A stretch of 16,860 nt of DNA from Anaerolineales bacterium (GTDB lineage Bacteria > Chloroflexota > Anaerolineae > Anaerolineales > Villigracilaceae): the NCBI GenBank assembly GCA_024763295.1, contig JANTFU010000015.1, forward strand, positions 1-16,860, given 5' to 3'. A program made the position numbers and the translations under genes. Below are positions 13,496 to 16,860 of the stretch, piece by piece. Every line of letters begins with the position of its first letter. Within the stretch, counting starts at the first letter, position 1. Under the pieces are notes generated by a model. It made no database searches. It saw nothing but the letters and a program-made list of their open reading frames with translations, and was not told where the DNA came from.

Positions 13496-13975
13496 TTATC
13501 CCTCGACCTGCTCTGGCACGGCTTCTTCGTATTTTGTGGGGCATTTGAGCAGTAGTTCGTCAGCGTAGAAGATGCCATCGCTTTCGAGATGCCCGGTCAT
13601 AATTGCTTGGGCTTCGTTTTGTAGCAAATCGGGCACAGGACCGTTGTAGACAACCGTCAACCGTGTGCGGTTGGGGTCAACGGTGGCATCGTGCAGCACG
13701 CGCGCCAAGCCGCCGTTGGCTTCGATCTCGTCGTTATCGCCGGTCACATGGGCAACTTCAAAGGTTAGTTCCAAGTTGTCAGGGCTATAGGAGATGGTAT
13801 CGCCGATTACCGCGCCGGAGATGCGCAGACTTTTGCCGATAATTTGCGCTTTTTGCTGTTCTACTTCGTCAATGGTCATAAAGTATTCTGCGTTGGCTTT
13901 CGTGGACGAGACGATTAGGTAAATAACGGCAGCCAGAATCATCAGACCACCAAGGATGAATTTTGAGCGTTGCAT
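13496..13975 (-). CDS. ccmE: Heme chaperone CcmE, CxxxY type
   Basis: A 159-residue protein with an N-terminal membrane anchor (about residues 5-23) and an OB-fold periplasmic domain (MTIDEVEQQKAQIIGKSLRI, TFEVAHVTGD, VVYNGPVPDLLQ, AIMTGHLESDGIFYADELLLK). Where classical CcmE has the heme-binding histidine in a HDxNY context, this protein reads C145-P-T-K-Y149, a CxxxY motif. The cysteine variant is known from archaea and some bacteria such as Desulfovibrio, where heme binds through Cys. CcmE carries heme from CcmC to CcmF. It is the first gene of the operon; GGAGG precedes the ATG at 13975. Confidence 0.93.
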   Translation of the reverse strand: MQRSKFILGGLMILAAVIYLIVSSTKANAEYFMTIDEVEQQKAQIIGKSLRISGAVIGDTISYSPDNLELTFEVAHVTGDNDEIEANGGLARVLHDATVDPNRTRLTVVYNGPVPDLLQNEAQAIMTGHLESDGIFYADELLLKCPTKYEEAVPEQVEG

Positions 13976-14352
13976 GTGCCTCCAATAAAAGTTTCAAGGT
14001 TGAGCGACAGTTATATCACTTTTTTCTTTTTGTGATTGATTCTGTTGTTAACACTTTTCTTATATGTGCATAATTGTACATACTTAGATTAATGCAAACT
14101 GAAAAGAAAGCCTGAACAATGTCAGGTGTTGCACATTACAACCCAAGTTGGTTAAATTTGGTTTTTTGTGTCACCCCTATAGCGTTACCGCTGAAGCAAT
14201 TAATCGAAAATGGACTGCTTACCTGAGTATAAGTAATTTGGTAAAACCTGCCCCCTCCCAACCTCCCCCAAATTTGACGATAGTGCTGTCAAATTTGGGG
14301 GAGGGGCGGCTACTTCCAAAGGCACTTCGAGCGTAATGTCAGCGTTTAAAAG
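13976..14352. other. Intergenic region between ccmE and the recA terminator
   Basis: This stretch must hold the promoter of the ccm operon. It is AT-rich around 14005-14100 and contains weak -10-like strings on the minus strand (TATAAC near 14015, TATAAG near 14062) without a convincing -35. The right half holds a stable C-rich/G-rich hairpin (14262-14304). I see no gene or RNA I can support. Confidence 0.5.
14262..14304. repeat. Perfect 17-bp inverted repeat
   Basis: CCTCCCCCAAATTTGAC (14262-14278) and GTCAAATTTGGGGGAGG (14288-14304) pair perfectly across a 9-base loop. There is no T-run, and a proper recA terminator lies nearer to recA, so this is more likely a dispersed C-rich/G-rich repeat of the kind seen at 6429-6490. 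Confidence 0.75.
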
Positions 14353-14382
14353 AAAAAACGCCATCGAGCGATGGCGTTTTTT
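14353..14382 (-). terminator. Intrinsic terminator of recA
   Basis: CGCCATCG (14359-14366) faces CGATGGCG (14369-14376), flanked by six A on the left and six T on the right. On the minus strand the stem ends in TTTTTT, 16 bases after the recA stop. Confidence 0.88.
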
Positions 14383-14398
14383 GTAAAAATTGGCTGTC

Positions 14399-15454
14399 TT
14401 ATTCTTCGTCGTCATCCAGCAGGACGACCATTTCTTCACCAAGTAGTTGATGGCGTACCCGCGCTTCGATTTCATTGAACATATCGGGGTTTTGGCGCAG
14501 GAATTCTTTTGAGTTTTCGCGCCCTTGTCCGAGGCGAGTTTCTCCGTAAGAGTAGAAGGAACCGCGTTTGTCGATGATCTCGGCATTGACTGCTAAATCG
14601 AGTAGATCGCCGACCTTTGAGATGCCTTCGTTGTACATAATGTCGAATTCTGCGGTTTGGAAGGGCGGGGCAACTTTGTTTTTGACCACGCGCACGCGGG
14701 TGCGGTTACCGATAATTTCCGCGCCGACTTTGATTGATTGGATGCGGCGCACATCTAAACGCACAGAGGCGTAGAATTTGAGCGCTTGTCCGCCTGTGGT
14801 GGTTTCGGGGTTGCCGAACATAACGCCGATTTTTTGGCGTAGCTGATTGGTGAAAATGACCGATGTTTTGGTCTGGTTGATTGCGCCGGAGAGTTTGCGC
14901 AACGCCTGCGACATGAGCCGTGCTTGCACGCCCATGGTGGGGTCGCCCATATCGCCTTCAATCTCGGAGCGGGGAATGAGGGCAGCAACGGAGTCGATCA
15001 CGACGATATCGACCGCGCCGGAGCGAATTAGCGTTTCGGCAATCTCGAGGGCTTGTTCGCCGGTGTCGGGCTGTGAGACGAGCAAGTTGTCGATATCGAC
15101 ACCGCATTGGGCGGCGTAGCCGGGGTCGAGAGCATGTTCCATATCAATGAAGGCGGCTGTTCCGCCCATGGCTTGTGCTTCGGCAACGATATGCTGACAA
15201 ATAGTGGTCTTGCCTGAAGATTCGGGTCCATAAATTTCGGTGATGCGTCCACGCGGAATACCGCCCACGCCGAGTGCTATATCCAGAGAGAGTGAGCCGG
15301 TGGGGATTACGTCGGTAACCATACTATGAGCATCGCCGAGCTTCATAATTGAGCCTTCGCCGTAGCGTTTTATAATATCGCCAAGTGCCTTATCCAAAAC
15401 AGCCTGACGGGCATCTTCATTTTGTGAATCGTCTTTCTTTTTCCTTTTAGCCAT
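14399..15454 (-). CDS. recA: RecA recombinase
   Basis: A 351-residue RecA, the ATP-dependent strand-exchange protein that also triggers LexA self-cleavage. Walker A is GPESSGKT (76-83), the catalytic glutamate is E106 in FIDMEHALDP, Walker B is VVIDS (151-155), the DNA-binding L1 region surrounds EIEGDMGD (164-171) and L2 surrounds FGNPETTTGG (213-222). The C-terminus is short and acidic (LLDDDEE). The start is taken at 15454 (MAKRKKK) with GGAG upstream; an in-frame start at 15517 would lie within the promoter. The basic MAKRKKK N-terminus is common in this family. The gene is monocistronic, with its own promoter and terminator. Confidence 0.98.
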   Translation of the reverse strand: MAKRKKKDDSQNEDARQAVLDKALGDIIKRYGEGSIMKLGDAHSMVTDVIPTGSLSLDIALGVGGIPRGRITEIYGPESSGKTTICQHIVAEAQAMGGTAAFIDMEHALDPGYAAQCGVDIDNLLVSQPDTGEQALEIAETLIRSGAVDIVVIDSVAALIPRSEIEGDMGDPTMGVQARLMSQALRKLSGAINQTKTSVIFTNQLRQKIGVMFGNPETTTGGQALKFYASVRLDVRRIQSIKVGAEIIGNRTRVRVVKNKVAPPFQTAEFDIMYNEGISKVGDLLDLAVNAEIIDKRGSFYSYGETRLGQGRENSKEFLRQNPDMFNEIEARVRHQLLGEEMVVLLDDDEE

Positions 15455-15489
15455 TTTATTTCTCCAAATTGGTCGTAAACGATGCGAAA

Positions 15490-15517
15490 AGTATAGCACA
15501 GATGTTCGGTGCGTCAA
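15490..15517 (-). promoter_or_regulatory. recA promoter
   Basis: On the minus strand, TTGACG (15512-15517) and TATACT (15490-15495) are separated by 16 bases, with an extended TGC before the -10. This predicts a start of transcription near 15483 and a leader of about 30 bases. Confidence 0.75.
15495..15508 (-). promoter_or_regulatory. Probable LexA (SOS) box at recA
   Basis: The minus strand reads CGAAC-ATCT-GTGCT, one base away from the GAAC-N4-GTTC core used by Gram-positive-type LexA proteins. It lies between the -35 and -10 of the recA promoter, where LexA binding would block RNA polymerase. The left half-site is perfect and the right one is GTGC instead of GTTC. Confidence 0.5.
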
Positions 15518-15621
15518 GCCTTGCCGAGCTGCGGTTCTGTTTTTTTAGCGGAATCAGGCAAAATACACGGGCGAAGCGTTGAAATCCAACTGTCATAGCG
15601 GAGATAGTGCTGAAAATCATA

Positions 15622-15650
15622 TTGACAATGACTTTTCGTTTTTGTATGAT
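15622..15650 (+). promoter_or_regulatory. Promoter of the LacI-family regulator gene
   Basis: TTGACA (15622-15627) and TATGAT (15645-15650) with an ideal 17-base spacer. Transcription should begin near 15657, inside the first operator, leaving a leader of about 52 bases. Confidence 0.8.
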
Positions 15651-15651
15651 G

Positions 15652-15667
15652 GTGTTACCGTTCACAT
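15652..15667 (+). promoter_or_regulatory. Operator O1 of the LacI-family regulator
   Basis: GTGTTACCGTTCACAT has the central CG and the TTCACAT half-site shared with O2 and O3. It covers the predicted transcription start, so a bound repressor would block its own promoter. Confidence 0.65.
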
Positions 15668-15679
15668 GACCGTTCACAT
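15664..15679 (+). promoter_or_regulatory. Operator O2 of the LacI-family regulator
   Basis: ACATGACCGTTCACAT overlaps O1 by four bases; the two centres are 12 bp apart. The exact direct repeat ACCGTTCACATG appears in both. Confidence 0.65.
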
Positions 15680-15708
15680 GGTCATCTATTTTTTATCTGA
15701 GTCTGTTT

Positions 15709-16710
15709 ATGTCCTATTCGAGAACAACGATCCGCGATGTTGCTGCCCGTGCCGGTGTTTCGCACCAGACGGTTTCGCGTGTCATTAATCAGAATGAGCG
15801 CGTGACGGCGGAGACGCGTGAGAAGGTGCAAGCGGCAATTGCGGAGTTGGGTTACCGTCCTAATCGTTTGGCGCAAAGCATGGTGACTCAAAAAACGCGC
15901 ACAATCGGGTTGATGGTGGTTGATATTACCAACCCATTCTTTTTTGAAGTGGCGCGCGGTGTGCAGGATATGGCGATGACGCAGGGGTATAACGTTTTTG
16001 TTTGCAACACGGACGATGATGCGCAGCGCGAGCAGGATATGTTGAGGCTTTTGGCTGAGCAGGGCGTGGACGGGGTGATTATGGCAACGGTTAATTCTCC
16101 TGAAGAAGAGTTGTTGGCTTTTGCTGAGCATTACAAACCCTTAGTCGTGATTAATCGCGACATTCCGCACCCGAAAGCCAGTTTGGTGAGTGTGGATATT
16201 TTGCAGGGGGCAAAATTGGCGGTTTCGCATTTGATTGAGCGTGGACATCGCAATATTGCGATGCTATCCCATGCCGGGCATCAGCCCAATGAGATGCGGC
16301 GTGTGCGTGGTTACCGCGAAACCTTATTGGCAAATGGGATTACGCCAAGAGATGAATGGTTGGTTTTGGCACCGCCAAATTTGACCGGTGGGTATGATGC
16401 TGCGCAAAGTTTGCTACAGGCGCACCCTGAAGTGACGGCAATATTTACCTATAATGATTTGATGGCAATTGGCGCGTTGCGTGGTTGTCATGATTTGGGT
16501 TTGTCTGTACCGCAGGATTGCGCGGTGATGGGCTTTGACGATATTAAATTTTCGGCAATGGTGCAGCCTTCGCTGAGTTCGATCAGCTTTGATAAATATC
16601 TGGTTGGCGAAATGGCGATGCGGCGGCTCTTTGAAATGTTTGCTGACCCAGATTTGGTGTATGAGCCAATTCGTTTGGGTGTAGACCTGGTGGTTCGAGA
16701 GTCTACATAA
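15709..16710 (+). CDS. LacI-family transcriptional regulator
   Basis: A 333-residue regulator. The N-terminal helix-turn-helix is at about residues 7-27 (TIRDVAARAGVSHQTVSRVI), the hinge helix is RPNRLAQSM (50-58), and a periplasmic-binding-protein-like effector domain runs from TRTIGLMVVDITNPFF to the end, with the family phrases YNDLMAIGALRG and VMGFDDIKFSAMVQPSLSSI. It should bind the CG-centred operators at 15652-15679 and 16725-16740 and release them, or bind them, upon sensing a sugar or sugar-like ligand; the ligand is not readable. The start at 15709 gives a normal LacI N-terminus, but the leader lacks a clear ribosome site. The gene is divergent from recA and probably autoregulated. 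The downstream gene is the likely target. Confidence 0.95.
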   Translation: MSYSRTTIRDVAARAGVSHQTVSRVINQNERVTAETREKVQAAIAELGYRPNRLAQSMVTQKTRTIGLMVVDITNPFFFEVARGVQDMAMTQGYNVFVCNTDDDAQREQDMLRLLAEQGVDGVIMATVNSPEEELLAFAEHYKPLVVINRDIPHPKASLVSVDILQGAKLAVSHLIERGHRNIAMLSHAGHQPNEMRRVRGYRETLLANGITPRDEWLVLAPPNLTGGYDAAQSLLQAHPEVTAIFTYNDLMAIGALRGCHDLGLSVPQDCAVMGFDDIKFSAMVQPSLSSISFDKYLVGEMAMRRLFEMFADPDLVYEPIRLGVDLVVREST

Positions 16711-16717
16711 TTTTTTT
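16680..16717 (+). terminator. Terminator overlapping the 3' end of the regulator gene (putative)
   Basis: TGTAGAC (16680-16686) pairs with GTCTACA (16701-16707) across a 14-base loop, followed by TAA and then seven T (16711-16717). The stem lies within the last codons, and the stop codon sits between stem and T-run. Confidence 0.5.
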
Positions 16718-16724
16718 GTTTGCA

Positions 16725-16740
16725 ATGTGACCGTTCACAT
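16725..16740 (+). promoter_or_regulatory. Operator O3 upstream of the downstream gene
   Basis: ATGTGACCGTTCACAT has perfect six-base outer arms (ATGTGA/TCACAT) and a central CG, and is the most symmetrical of the three sites. A possible -35 (TTGCAA, 16720-16725) and a weak -10 (TGCTAA, 16744-16749) flank it, so the repressor would sit within the promoter of the next gene. Confidence 0.7.
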
Positions 16741-16829
16741 TTGTGCTAAGGAGGTGCTTTTCTCTTAGAAACACTTGATTTTCCGTTCAATATTTTTTAA
16801 TCCTACAAGACCAATCTATGGAGGAATAG

Positions 16830-16860
16830 ATGAAACGCAAAAAATTGCAAGTTGTATTTG
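16830..16860 (+). CDS. Start of a gene leaving the window; basic then hydrophobic N-terminus
   Basis: ATG at 16830 follows GGAGGAA (16820-16826) and gives MKRKKLQVVF before the edge. The basic start turning hydrophobic fits the n-region of a signal peptide. LacI-family genes in such bacteria commonly precede sugar ABC-transport operons, whose first gene encodes a binding lipoprotein; that is a guess from context. Confidence 0.6.
   Translation, partial: MKRKKLQVVF

Noticed and set aside
14010..14070. Promoter of the ccm operon (TATAAC or TATAAG on the minus strand)
   Set aside because: No -35 element at 16-18 bases could be matched for either hexamer, so no specific promoter is claimed.
15455..15517. 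Longer start for recA at 15517
   Set aside because: It would start within the recA promoter and add a non-RecA leader; the start at 15454 has GGAG at normal spacing.

Overview
The window looks like chromosomal DNA from a Chloroflexota bacterium, probably of the Anaerolineae. This is an inference from gene content: a cytochrome c maturation (Ccm, System I) operon with a CxxxY-type CcmE, lipoproteins with Thr/Pro/Ala-rich linkers after the lipobox, a Gram-positive-like SOS box at recA, and AT-rich gaps full of palindromic repeats. I could not run a database search, so the taxonomic call is soft.

Layout. A transposase gene runs off the left edge (1-272, minus). Next come two overlapping plus-strand genes, a PIG-L/LmbE-type deacetylase (368-1099) and a lipoprotein of unknown function (1071-2165). 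They converge on an M28 metallopeptidase (2353-3744, minus) across a bidirectional terminator. A histidine phosphatase (3969-4610, minus) is flanked by two related segments. On one side is the true ccmD tail plus terminator; on the other is a decayed copy of the ccmD tail plus a similar terminator.

The core is a ten-gene minus-strand operon, in transcription order ccmE, ccmF, ccmH, ccmG (TlpA/ResA-like), a CcmI-like zinc-ribbon membrane protein, a multidomain c-type cytochrome lipoprotein, ccmA, ccmB, ccmC, ccmD (48 aa), then a terminator at 4627-4656. CcmABCD should load and release heme on CcmE, CcmF/CcmH should ligate it to apocytochromes, and CcmG should reduce the CXXCH thiols. Three points are unusual. 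CcmE carries the CxxxY heme motif instead of the His motif, yet a CcmH is present, and that CcmH has four cysteines. The CcmI position holds a one-helix protein ending in a zinc ribbon. The next gene is a cytochrome lipoprotein whose predicted cytoplasmic tail resembles the CcmI-like hairpin of its neighbour. All nine gaps between the ten genes contain palindromic or short tandem repeats, of several different kinds.

Beyond a repeat-containing spacer lie recA (14399-15454, minus), with a clear sigma70-type promoter and an imperfect LexA box between -35 and -10, and, divergently, a LacI-family regulator (15709-16710, plus). The regulator has a near-consensus promoter followed by two overlapping operators. 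A third, better operator lies downstream of it, before a gene that starts at 16830 and leaves the window; the regulator therefore probably controls itself and that downstream gene.
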